A stretch of 64,000 nucleotides of DNA from Pseudoalteromonas ruthenica (GTDB lineage: Bacteria; Pseudomonadota; Gammaproteobacteria; Enterobacterales; Alteromonadaceae), in contig NZ_CP023396.1 of NCBI RefSeq assembly GCF_008808095.1, forward strand, positions 1,612,001 through 1,676,000, given 5' to 3'. Numbering within the stretch: position 1 is the first letter of the stretch; each line of letters begins with the position of its first letter. This document shows, piece after piece, positions 56,532 to 64,000 of this stretch. Made by a program: the position numbers and the translations under genes. The notes under the pieces are model-generated. The model saw only the letters and a program-made list of their open reading frames with translations. It searched no databases and had not been told where the DNA came from.

Positions 56532-57146
56532 TTACACCACCTCCAGCGTGTCTGGTTTTTTACTGAAAAATAGCGTTAGCACAATAAGTGCCATTGGGAA
56601 TAGCAGCAAGTTCACGTAGGCAAACACCATCGTCAGCTGTAAAGTAGCAATGATGAGTAGCATGATTGCGAAGACTTTTAGCAACACTTGCTCACGAGCT
56701 GTCTCAACTAACAAGATAAGCGCCAAAGAAATAGCGAAAACGCTGTACAGTAACAAGCAACCACCGGCAATAAATAGGGCAACAACCGCACTATTTGAAA
56801 ACGTATCAGGCTGCATCTCCTGGCCTGTTATCGCAAAGTACAGATCAAAGAGTATGGTGGCGTGAAATATAGCGACAATACACGCTAAGATGATGAGCAT
56901 TGTCCGCGCCAAGCGCAAACTCAAATGATTTTTTAATACTCTCGCCAGGGTCCAATAAATATAGATCTCAAGAGCACCAATCACCATAAACAAGGCATCG
57001 GACCAAGACAGGCTATAAAGGTCTTGTTGAAATGCGGTGTCAAAGCCATCAAACGCGTGGCCATATAGGTTGCTCCAATATAGTGGAAATAGAATCGCTA
57101 GCAATACCGTAGCGATAGCCGGGATAACGAGATCACGGTTTAACAT
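56532..57146 (-). CDS. DUF2975-type membrane protein
   Basis: A 204-residue protein with four predicted helices (about 8-27, 48-68, 85-110 and 128-200 as two). ATG 57146 (MLNRDLVIPA) has GGAG 6 nt upstream; the alternative in-frame upstream start overlaps the regulator gene. DUF2975 proteins are typically paired with a small XRE regulator, exactly as here, and may form a membrane-controlled regulatory pair. Function unknown. Confidence 0.8.
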   Translation of the reverse strand: MLNRDLVIPAIATVLLAILFPLYWSNLYGHAFDGFDTAFQQDLYSLSWSDALFMVIGALEIYIYWTLARVLKNHLSLRLARTMLIILACIVAIFHATILFDLYFAITGQEMQPDTFSNSAVVALFIAGGCLLLYSVFAISLALILLVETAREQVLLKVFAIMLLIIATLQLTMVFAYVNLLLFPMALIVLTLFFSKKPDTLEVV

Positions 57147-57162
57147 ATCTGCTCCTGAGATT

Positions 57163-57393
57163 TTATTTATCATTATCTAAGTAATCAGCATCACGCTCGT
57201 AGACCAAAATATCACCGGGCTGACAGTGCAATACATCACAGATCGCAGCCAAGGTGCTAAAGCGAATCGCCTTTACTTTGCCATTTTTGAGTAAAGATAA
57301 GTTGGTCATCGAAATGCCTATTCTTTGCGACAATTCCGTGAGTGACATCTTTTTCTTTGCTAACTCTACATCAAGGTTTATGCGTATTTTCAT
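57163..57393 (-). CDS. Small XRE-family HTH regulator (YozG-like)
   Basis: A 76-residue Cro/C1-type DNA-binding protein. I place the start at ATG 57393 (MKIRINLDVEL), the usual family start; an upstream extension rich in hydrophobics is unlikely. HTH region SLTELSQRIGISMTNLSLLK (about 17-36), and the ending HCQPGDILVY is diagnostic for the YozG/DUF2975-partner group. It lies 16 bp before the DUF2975 gene. Confidence 0.88.
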   Translation of the reverse strand: MKIRINLDVELAKKKMSLTELSQRIGISMTNLSLLKNGKVKAIRFSTLAAICDVLHCQPGDILVYERDADYLDNDK

Positions 57394-57576
57394 GCTGACT
57401 AAATTACGACCAAAAACAATGTTTGTCAAAATATATTTTATGATAAACATAAAACATTTTGGGTTAGGCTGATCGAGGGAGGTTCATTTTCAATGGCATA
57501 AGCGTGGTTCAGCAGTGGTCATACACGCCCACTCAGTGTTAGCATTAAAGGAACAGGGAAGTGTTAGGAATGTCGA

Positions 57577-58749
57577 ATGCAGCAGCGTTTTCATTATATT
57601 GATAATTTACGGGGCTTAGCGTTATTACTTGGCGTCGTGTTCCACGCCGCCTTGGCCTATGGCCCTTATTTTCACAATATGTGGCTGAGTGTCGATACCA
57701 ACAAACATGTGCTGTTTGACTATCTCGCCATGTGGACACACCTATTTCGCATGCCACTGTTTTTTGTTATCGCTGGGTTCTGTGCCGCTATTTTAGTGAC
57801 TAAACGCGGCAATGGTCATTTTATTCGCAACCGCTCCAAGCGCGTGCTGCTACCCTTTGTTATTTTTTTGCCACTGACGCTGCTGGTGCTATTTCAATTA
57901 ATGGTATGGGGAGTAGAGTTCAGTGACCATCCCCCGCCGTTAGTAAATCTGCTGATGGCCGAGAAAGAGCCGCAGATCAACACTATGCATCTATGGTTTT
58001 TATGGTACTTGATGCAATTCTGTGCACTGTTTTGGTTGCTGAATAAAAGTCAGCGGTTAATAAGCAAGTTGCTTGAGGTGGTTGTTAATACGGTATTTAT
58101 AGTGGTTGCGTTACCCGTTGTAATAAGTGCTGGGATGGCTCACTTAGTCGTGCCCTTCCCTGCACCCCACACCTTACAGCCGCAACTTTGGGCTTATTGC
58201 ACCTATGGGCTTTTGTTTATGCTAGGTGCAAGTTTATACCATCACCACAATACCGTATTAGCTGCGCTGCGTTATTTTAAGCCGCTCGTGCTCGTTGCCT
58301 GTTTAACCGTGGGCGCGTATTTTTACCTATTACCTGAAGCACCGAGCCTTGAGCAAGTAAGGATTGCCGTAAATACCGGTGAAACTCGCGTAGCGCATAT
58401 CAACCTGTTGTTAGTTGTAGTACAAACCCTCGCCATATTAAGCTGCACCGCTTTGGTATATTTAGCGGGCTATCGCTGGCTGAACCAATACAATGAGTAT
58501 AGCCGCTACATCTCCGACGCTTCCTATTGGATTTACCTTATGCACATTCCAGTATTAATGTGCGTGCAAATACCAATCAGCAATACCCTACTTCCAACCT
58601 TCGCCAAGTTTACTATTTCACTTAGTACCACGTTGTTGATAGGTTTTATCAGCTACCATTTCGGCGTGAGATATACCGTGCTGGGGATGTTGTTAAATGG
58701 CGCCAAGGCAACGCCTATGCAAAGCAAGGCGATGGATTCACTGCGCTAG
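57577..58749 (+). CDS. Acyltransferase family 3 membrane protein (OpgC-like)
   Basis: A 390-residue, roughly ten-helix protein. It opens with RFHYIDNLRGLALLLGVVFHA, the Acyl_transf_3 signature with the catalytic-type His (about 23), and has RMPLFFVIAGFCA and RSKRVLLPF typical of the OpgC/MdoC branch. Such enzymes transfer acyl groups, for example succinyl, from the cytoplasm to envelope glucans or polysaccharides. Acceptor unknown. AGGA lies just upstream of the ATG. It is convergent with the module 2 kinase gene. Confidence 0.85.
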   Translation: MQQRFHYIDNLRGLALLLGVVFHAALAYGPYFHNMWLSVDTNKHVLFDYLAMWTHLFRMPLFFVIAGFCAAILVTKRGNGHFIRNRSKRVLLPFVIFLPLTLLVLFQLMVWGVEFSDHPPPLVNLLMAEKEPQINTMHLWFLWYLMQFCALFWLLNKSQRLISKLLEVVVNTVFIVVALPVVISAGMAHLVVPFPAPHTLQPQLWAYCTYGLLFMLGASLYHHHNTVLAALRYFKPLVLVACLTVGAYFYLLPEAPSLEQVRIAVNTGETRVAHINLLLVVVQTLAILSCTALVYLAGYRWLNQYNEYSRYISDASYWIYLMHIPVLMCVQIPISNTLLPTFAKFTISLSTTLLIGFISYHFGVRYTVLGMLLNGAKATPMQSKAMDSLR

Positions 58750-58815
58750 GAGGTATCTGCCGTCGCTCTTGTTGTGCTAATACCGCAAGGCGAGTAAGGC
58801 AAGGTCTGTATTTGG

Positions 58816-60072
58816 CTAGTCTAAGCCAAGGGTTTTGCCTTTGATGAACGGTAATGTGATGGTAAAGCGTGCACCGCCGAGTGGACTGTCGTCGACACTG
58901 ATCTCTCCTTGGTGCCAGTGAACAATTTTGCCACATATAGCCAAACCAAGGCCGTAGCCCCCAGTGCGTTTATCACGGCTTTTATCCAAGCGAATGAATG
59001 GTTTAAAGATATCTGCTCGTTTACTATCAGGGATCCCCTCGCCATCATCTTCGACACTGATGATACATTGCTCCTTGCTGGCTTGGAGGCGCACTTCTAT
59101 ACGACTGTGGGCATGTTTAATGGCGTTGCCTAAAATATTTTGAAATGCACGGCTGATAAAGTGTGGATCGCAACGATACAAATTAGGCTGCTCATAAATT
59201 ACTGAGATTGCAATTGCGCTGTCAAAATTGAGCTTGTCTACCAGTGATTCCATCAGCTCATTCAAATCCACTAGATGAGATTCTAAACTCGGACTTTGCG
59301 CGTCCAAGCGCGCATAATGCAGCATTTCACTGACTAAATTTTCCAGCTCGGTAACATCACCGGTCATCGACTGCACGTACTTGCGCTGTTTTTCATCGGC
59401 GCCCTGCTCAACCATTGCCAAAGCAAACTTAAGGCGCGCTAGAGGGGTGCGAAACTCATGGGATACGGAGGATGTCAGTTCACGTTGTGCGTCTAGCAAG
59501 CTGTGAATACGTCGCTGCATCACTTGCAGCGCATCGGTAATGGGCAATAAAAACGAGCGGCCAATGTCACTGACCTGAAACTCGCGGCGGCCATCCACTT
59601 CGGCACAGGCTTCGCTGAGCTTATTAAAATCCCGCCACAACATGAAGCTCCACAGCCCCACCGGCGCACCAACAACCAAGAGCACTAACAGATACGGCCA
59701 AAAGAAGCCTTCTTTTTCAGGCTTTTCCAAGCGTACGGGGCCCACTTGTAAAAGCTGTAAATCGCCTACAGGGACATACCAAATAAGATGCTCATTGGCG
59801 TCATACACATGCACAGCTTCTTTATTATCGATCCGTGTTTGTAGCTCAACAGGCAAGGCAATGGCACCACTGTCGATGGTGCGCATAGGATAGTGACTTT
59901 GGATATATTGACGCCCTAATGGGCTTTGTGCCAGCGCTTTGAAGTTATGGCCTAACTCCAACGCTAACGGAGTCGATTGTTCATCAACGGGCCACAGGCG
60001 CTCGATTACGCCGGTCACCAACACTAAGGATACAATGATATATAGATAAAGGCTGACGAACAGTTTGCCCAA
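58816..60072 (-). CDS. Sensor histidine kinase, module 2
   Basis: A 418-residue membrane kinase. Helix 1 about 5-23, periplasmic sensor about 24-122, helix 2 about 124-145, HAMP-like linker, then H-box SVSHEFRTPLARLKF, N-box FQNILGNAIKHA, EDDGEGIP and GYGLGLAI. The sensor contains YDANEHLIWYVPVGDLQ, a PAS-like strand pattern that differs from the module 1 kinase. It starts 5 bp after its regulator. Confidence 0.93.
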   Translation of the reverse strand: MGKLFVSLYLYIIVSLVLVTGVIERLWPVDEQSTPLALELGHNFKALAQSPLGRQYIQSHYPMRTIDSGAIALPVELQTRIDNKEAVHVYDANEHLIWYVPVGDLQLLQVGPVRLEKPEKEGFFWPYLLVLLVVGAPVGLWSFMLWRDFNKLSEACAEVDGRREFQVSDIGRSFLLPITDALQVMQRRIHSLLDAQRELTSSVSHEFRTPLARLKFALAMVEQGADEKQRKYVQSMTGDVTELENLVSEMLHYARLDAQSPSLESHLVDLNELMESLVDKLNFDSAIAISVIYEQPNLYRCDPHFISRAFQNILGNAIKHAHSRIEVRLQASKEQCIISVEDDGEGIPDSKRADIFKPFIRLDKSRDKRTGGYGLGLAICGKIVHWHQGEISVDDSPLGGARFTITLPFIKGKTLGLD

Positions 60073-60077
60073 ATTAG

Positions 60078-60770
60078 TTATTCACTCCACGCATCGCTTA
60101 CAAACAGGTAACCCTGACCCCATACCGTTTTTATTCTATAGGGTTTATCACTATTATCACCTAGTTTTTTGCGTAATCGTGAAATTCGTACATCAACAGT
60201 TCTATCTAAACCATCGTACTGTCGGCCAATCATTTGTTCGTGTACATATTCGCGGCTCAGTACATCACCAGCATTGCTTGCCAGTAACCATAATAGCTCG
60301 AACTCATGAGAGGTCAGCGATACTTCCTGCCCTTTCAACGTCACAATACGGCTATTTTTATCAATTTTCAGCTCGCCAAAGGTGACACTTTGCACGCTTT
60401 TGTCTTGCTCTTGGGTGCGTCTTAACAGTGCGGTAATACGCGCCAGCAACACCCGAGGCTCAGCAGGTTTTATCACATAGTCATCTGCACCTAGCTCAAG
60501 ACCGATAACTTGGTCAAAATCTTCGCCTTTGGCGGTCAACATTAAAATGGGTAGCGCGTACTTATCACGTACTTCGCGGCACACAGTGAAGCCATCCTTG
60601 CCTGGCAGCATGACATCTAAAATCATTAAATCCACTTTGTGTTTACTAAGGTAGTCCATCACCTCGTCACCGCGAGACAGCACTGCGACATGTAAATTAT
60701 TCTGTTGCAGATAGTCTCGGGTTAGCTCTTGTAGAGCCAAATCGTCCTCAACTAAGAGTATGTTCGCCAT
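60078..60770 (-). CDS. OmpR/RstA-like response regulator, module 2
   Basis: A 230-residue regulator. Receiver Asp is about 52 in ILDVMLPGKDG, and the output winged helix has YDGLDRTVDVRISRLRKKLG and VWGQGYLFVSDAW. It keeps the same recognition-helix frame as the module 1 regulator (YDGLDRS/TVDV), so the operators may be related. It lies 15 bp after the DUF3019 gene. Confidence 0.94.
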   Translation of the reverse strand: MANILLVEDDLALQELTRDYLQQNNLHVAVLSRGDEVMDYLSKHKVDLMILDVMLPGKDGFTVCREVRDKYALPILMLTAKGEDFDQVIGLELGADDYVIKPAEPRVLLARITALLRRTQEQDKSVQSVTFGELKIDKNSRIVTLKGQEVSLTSHEFELLWLLASNAGDVLSREYVHEQMIGRQYDGLDRTVDVRISRLRKKLGDNSDKPYRIKTVWGQGYLFVSDAWSE

Positions 60771-60785
60771 GTGCCAACTCCTGAA

Positions 60786-61166
60786 TTAAAAAAAACTCCA
60801 CACCGAACGTAAGCGCCGACGCGAGCTTTGCATCGTTTGCAGTTCCAGTTGGGTATCTACGACTAATTCGCCGGTTTGTGCATGGGTAAGGGAGTATATG
60901 GCCGGTAACTGAACCTTGGCTTTATACTGCCACTGCCCTTGCCGTTGGTCTTGCCAGCATTGCAAGGTTCGCTCGTTCTCGCGCAAGCACACCGGCATCG
61001 CTTGCGGTAGTTGCCAACGGATATGCATGGCCGTTTCGCACGCCTGTCCCTTTTCGGCAACCACACAATATTGCGGAGCAATCACCAATGCCGTATCACT
61101 TAGCGTAAGCGTACTACTAAGTTGCATGGCATTAACTAAGGTCGCTGCAAAAACGGCGCTGATCAT
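60786..61166 (-). CDS. DUF3019-type small exported protein, module 2
   Basis: A 126-residue protein. ATG 61166 lies one base after the MipA stop and gives a signal peptide starting MISAVFAATL; an upstream TTG (61190) is the alternative. The four conserved Cys recur (PQYCVVAEKGQAC, VCLRE, LQCWQDQRQG), and the basic aromatic C-terminus is RRRLRSVWSFF. Outside these points the two copies are quite divergent, showing an old duplication or separate acquisition. Confidence 0.78.
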   Translation of the reverse strand: MISAVFAATLVNAMQLSSTLTLSDTALVIAPQYCVVAEKGQACETAMHIRWQLPQAMPVCLRENERTLQCWQDQRQGQWQYKAKVQLPAIYSLTHAQTGELVVDTQLELQTMQSSRRRLRSVWSFF

Positions 61167-61167
61167 A

Positions 61168-62001
61168 TTAAAACACGTGCTTGAGGCCAATAAAGGCCGT
61201 TACTGCGCTCGACTCCTCAAACAAGGGACTATCGCTGGCTAGGCTATGGTAGTCAATATAACCCACATGAAAGCGTAGCGCATTGCGCTTATTCAATATA
61301 AAGCTGACATCAATGTTGGCATAGGGCTGTAAAGTGCTGCCTAGGCTCAACGCATCTAGCCCGGTCACCTCTTGCTGTTGTAGGCCATAAAAGTAGGTAT
61401 TCATTTCTGCATTAGCGTACTTGATACCCACCGTCGGTTCGACGATCCACCGCTGCATACGATAACTGTTACGCCAACTAATATCCGCGCGCCAACCATT
61501 ATAGACACTGGTGGTATCCGCCAGCGCATTAACGGTGACTTGCCCGGCGCTGGAAAAGTAATGGTACTCCAAGCCTACATCTAATGCCCACTGACGCTTT
61601 CGTACATCGTGAATATCAACGACCCGTGGGCCATCCATCTCCATACTAGCGAAAGAATTCCCTTGTAAAGCGAAGACGCGGCTCGGGTGCCAATCAACAA
61701 AAAAACGGGTTTCAGGGTTAAATTCAGTGACGACACTAAGCACATGTTCGGAGTGTTCAACAAAGGTGTAGCCTAGTTGCGCATTGTCAAAATACCAAGA
61801 CTCGCCATAGTATGCGATATCGGGGATAAGTATTAATGGCAGATTATCACCACCATGAAGTGGATTGGTCATGCTGCCGTAGCCGAGGTTAGCGCCTACA
61901 TGCCACTGATTTAGCGCGACTTCCTCACCTCGTGCCGACGGCGCGCTAAACACCGCAGCGATCAGAAACATAGCCAATAGTCGACTGTGCGTGCCAAGCA
62001 T
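61168..62001 (-). CDS. MipA/OmpV-family outer-membrane protein, module 2
   Basis: A 277-residue barrel protein with a signal peptide ending in ARG or SARG (about 24) and strands such as WHVGANLGYGSMTNPL and LRFHVGYIDYHSL. It ends KHVF, again with C-terminal Phe. It is the first gene of the module 2 operon, on the minus strand, with GGGGTG before the ATG. Confidence 0.87.
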   Translation of the reverse strand: MLGTHSRLLAMFLIAAVFSAPSARGEEVALNQWHVGANLGYGSMTNPLHGGDNLPLILIPDIAYYGESWYFDNAQLGYTFVEHSEHVLSVVTEFNPETRFFVDWHPSRVFALQGNSFASMEMDGPRVVDIHDVRKRQWALDVGLEYHYFSSAGQVTVNALADTTSVYNGWRADISWRNSYRMQRWIVEPTVGIKYANAEMNTYFYGLQQQEVTGLDALSLGSTLQPYANIDVSFILNKRNALRFHVGYIDYHSLASDSPLFEESSAVTAFIGLKHVF

Positions 62002-62132
62002 AGATCACCCCTAAATTAAACGTCTCGACATGCTAGCAACACCCTTTTAACAGATCAGCAATAATTACAATCATTCACAAATTGCGTCCTTTTAATCACG
62101 CTTATAGAACCGATAGTGAATGCACTTAGGCA

Positions 62133-63017
62133 TTATTTCAGTTGCGCCGCCAATTGCCAACATGCACCGAGTACTGATTCACTTAAACGGCGCTGTTGCG
62201 CGACTAAACCTATTTCAAAGGGCGGTGGCGCATTGTCCACATTTAAGATCTGCACGCTCTGTGCAAATGGGCTATTTTCTAACACCACCTGAGGAATTAG
62301 CGCAACACCCAACCCCAAAGATACCATAGAGACCAACGCCTCGTGACCGCTGACTTGCGCATAAATAGGCGGTTGTATACGCCGCTTTCGCCACCAGCTG
62401 ATTAGTCGGGTACGGTTCTCTCCTTGCTCAGGAATAATAAAAGGCAGTTGCTGCCAAGGAATGGAAGGTGAGTTAGCCACTTGACGACTGATATCGCACG
62501 GTGTTTTAGGAGCAATAAATACTAATTGCGACCACCCTAGGCGGCGAAAGGCAATTTGCGCGGGTAACTTCGCTGGTTTAGCGGCGATAGCCATATCTTC
62601 ATGGTGATCCAACACACGTTCTAACGCATAAGCAGGGTCGCCGGTATGCAGCTTTACTTCGACGCCGCAATAACGTTCGCGCACAGCACTTAATAACGGG
62701 TGTAAAAAACTATACGCGGCACTGACCGAGCAATAAATACTCAGCGCTCCTTGGAGCTCCTTCGCACCATGTAAACTAGCCTTTAGCTGTTGCCACTGCA
62801 TCAACGTATTTTTCGCGTAGGTGATGAAATGCTCACCGGCATCGCTCAGCGCCACTTGACGATTGTCTCTGATAAACAACTTGGCACCTAACAGCTGCTC
62901 TAACTGCTTTATATTACGACTCAGCGTCGGTGCACTGATATAGCAGCGTTCACTGGCACGGCCAAAATGCAAGGTCTCCGCCAAGGCTAAAAAATATTCC
63001 AACTGTTTATGATGCAT
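62133..63017 (-). CDS. ilvY: LysR-family regulator IlvY
   Basis: A 294-residue activator of ilvC, responding to acetolactate/acetohydroxybutyrate in E. coli. ATG 63017 has GGAAAG 7 nt upstream. The HTH is LHFGRASERCYISAPTLSRN (about 17-36). The identity is supported by the IlvY-type blocks YCSVSAAYSFLHPLL and VEVKLHTGDPAYALERV and by divergence from ilvC. Confidence 0.93.
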   Translation of the reverse strand: MHHKQLEYFLALAETLHFGRASERCYISAPTLSRNIKQLEQLLGAKLFIRDNRQVALSDAGEHFITYAKNTLMQWQQLKASLHGAKELQGALSIYCSVSAAYSFLHPLLSAVRERYCGVEVKLHTGDPAYALERVLDHHEDMAIAAKPAKLPAQIAFRRLGWSQLVFIAPKTPCDISRQVANSPSIPWQQLPFIIPEQGENRTRLISWWRKRRIQPPIYAQVSGHEALVSMVSLGLGVALIPQVVLENSPFAQSVQILNVDNAPPPFEIGLVAQQRRLSESVLGACWQLAAQLK

Positions 63018-63031
63018 ATTACTTTCCAGCA

Positions 63032-63046
63032 TTTCATATTATGAAA
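63032..63046. promoter_or_regulatory. Candidate IlvY operator
   Basis: TTTCATATTATGAAA is a perfect 15-bp dyad, with the T-N11-A pattern of LysR sites. It lies 15 bp from the ilvY start and about 100 bp from the ilvC start. Confidence 0.55.
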
Positions 63047-63149
63047 CACAGTAATACAAATATATCATTTTACGCAACATAAAAAGTGACCTACATTCTC
63101 TAGCAATGACTTTTCAAAGTGCAGCAATTTTTTATTCAAGGATTTAACC

Positions 63150-64000
63150 ATGGCAAACTATTTCAATACCCTGTCTCTGCGAGAGCAATTGGCTCAATTA
63201 GGTCAATGCGAATTTATGGACAGCAGTGAGTTCAGCGACGGTGTCGATGCATTAGTGGGGAAGAAACTCGTGATTGTCGGTTGTGGTGCGCAGGGACTCA
63301 ACCAAGGCCTTAATCTCCGTGACTCAGGTTTGAACGTAAGCTATGCACTGCGTGATTCTGCTATTGAACAACAGCGTCAATCATTTTTAAATGCCAGTGA
63401 AAACGGCTTTATCGTCGGGACTTACGAGGAGCTGATCCCAGACGCTGATTTAGTGCTTAACCTAACGCCAGATAAGCAACATAGCAGCGTCGTGGAAAAG
63501 GTCATGCCACTGATGAAACAAGGCGCAACTTTGGCCTATTCTCATGGCTTTAATATCGTTGAGGAAGGTCAACAAATTCGCGATGACATCACCGTGATCA
63601 TGGTGGCGCCGAAATGCCCGGGCTCTGAGGTACGAGAGGAATACAAACGTGGTTTTGGTGTCCCTACACTCATTGCTGTACACCCAGAAAACGACCCTGA
63701 AGGCAAAGGTTTAACACAAGCGAAGGCCTATGCGGCAGGCACCGGAGGCGATCGCGCTGGGGTGTTGCTGTCTTCTTTTGTCGCCGAGGTAAAATCCGAC
63801 TTGATGGGCGAGCAAACTATTTTGTGTGGCATGTTACAAACCGGTTCACTATTGTGCTTTGATAAAATGGTCGAAAAAGGCATTGACGCTGGTTACGCAT
63901 CCAAGCTCATCCAATATGGCTGGGAAGTGATCACCGAAGCCCTTAAACATGGTGGCGTTACCAACATGCTCGACCGCTTAAGTAACCCTGCCAAGTTGAA
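63150..64000 (+). CDS. ilvC: Ketol-acid reductoisomerase, 3' end outside window
   Basis: The first 283 or so residues of IlvC (second step of valine and isoleucine synthesis, NADPH and Mg2+ dependent). It is of the long class II type as in E. coli, with an N-terminal extension ([18 protein letters not shown]) before the Rossmann motif [14 protein letters not shown] (about 38-51), the phosphate-site region LRDS, and the Mg2+-domain start [13 protein letters not shown] with the conserved Asp and Glu. A ribosome binding site AAGGA precedes the ATG. Confidence 0.97.
   Translation, partial: MANYFNTLSLREQLAQLGQCEFMDSSEFSDGVDALVGKKLVIVGCGAQGLNQGLNLRDSGLNVSYALRDSAIEQQRQSFLNASENGFIVGTYEELIPDADLVLNLTPDKQHSSVVEKVMPLMKQGATLAYSHGFNIVEEGQQIRDDITVIMVAPKCPGSEVREEYKRGFGVPTLIAVHPENDPEGKGLTQAKAYAAGTGGDRAGVLLSSFVAEVKSDLMGEQTILCGMLQTGSLLCFDKMVEKGIDAGYASKLIQYGWEVITEALKHGGVTNMLDRLSNPAKL

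Noticed and set aside
61167..61190. TTG start for the second DUF3019 gene, extending it by 8 codons
   Set aside because: The ATG one base after the upstream stop gives a normal signal peptide and typical coupling.

Overview
The window reads as chromosomal DNA of a marine gammaproteobacterium of the Alteromonadales type (Pseudoalteromonas, Shewanella or a close relative). The evidence is the conserved block folP-glmM-tpiA-secG-tRNA-Leu-rimP-nusA-infB-rbfA-truB-rpsO-pnp-nlpI, ftsH next to rlmE, a divergent ilvY/ilvC pair, an Mrp antiporter operon with a fused A/B subunit, and many envelope proteins paired with two-component systems. The genus is an inference. I see no insertion sequence, prophage, integron or CRISPR array.

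Region 1 (1-5.9 kb, minus strand) is an ABC export operon: a very small membrane ORF, a periplasmic adaptor, an ATPase, two MacB/FtsX-type permeases and finally a sigma-54 enhancer-binding response regulator cut by the window edge. Two perfect palindromes sharing the half-site TGTCCGC lie about 80-130 bp upstream of a candidate -24/-12 promoter. Region 2 (5.9-13.9 kb) holds two paralogous porin plus small PstS-like binding protein cassettes. Between them are a seven-bladed FG-GAP propeller protein, a LysR regulator and a chemoreceptor. Region 3 (13.9-19.7 kb) is the mrpACDEFG Na+/H+ antiporter operon.

Region 4 (19.9-38 kb) is the conserved translation, RNA and envelope core, almost all on the minus strand. 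It includes a strong promoter and a roughly 330-nt structured leader, ending in a terminator hairpin, before rimP. A secreted HExxH protein of unknown function is translationally coupled to nlpI.

Region 5 (38-63 kb) is accessory and envelope-related. A four-gene module (MipA/OmpV barrel, DUF3019 protein, OmpR-type regulator, histidine kinase) occurs twice, at 40.3-43.5 kb (+) and 58.8-62.0 kb (-), in mirror orientation. Between the copies are an NSS-type Na+ symporter, a diguanylate cyclase whose receiver Asp is replaced by Glu, an ElaA-like acetyltransferase, a Spo0M-like protein, a CPA2 antiporter, a Fur-box-headed iron cluster (DUF4856 lipoprotein, imelysin, TonB receptor, fatty-acid-hydroxylase-like membrane protein), an XRE/DUF2975 pair and an acyltransferase. 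The window ends with ilvY and the 5' part of ilvC.

The observations most worth following are the duplicated MipA-DUF3019-two-component module, the sigma-54 export operon with its twin palindromes and small ORF, the duplicated porin/PstS-like cassettes around a chemoreceptor, and the rimP leader.
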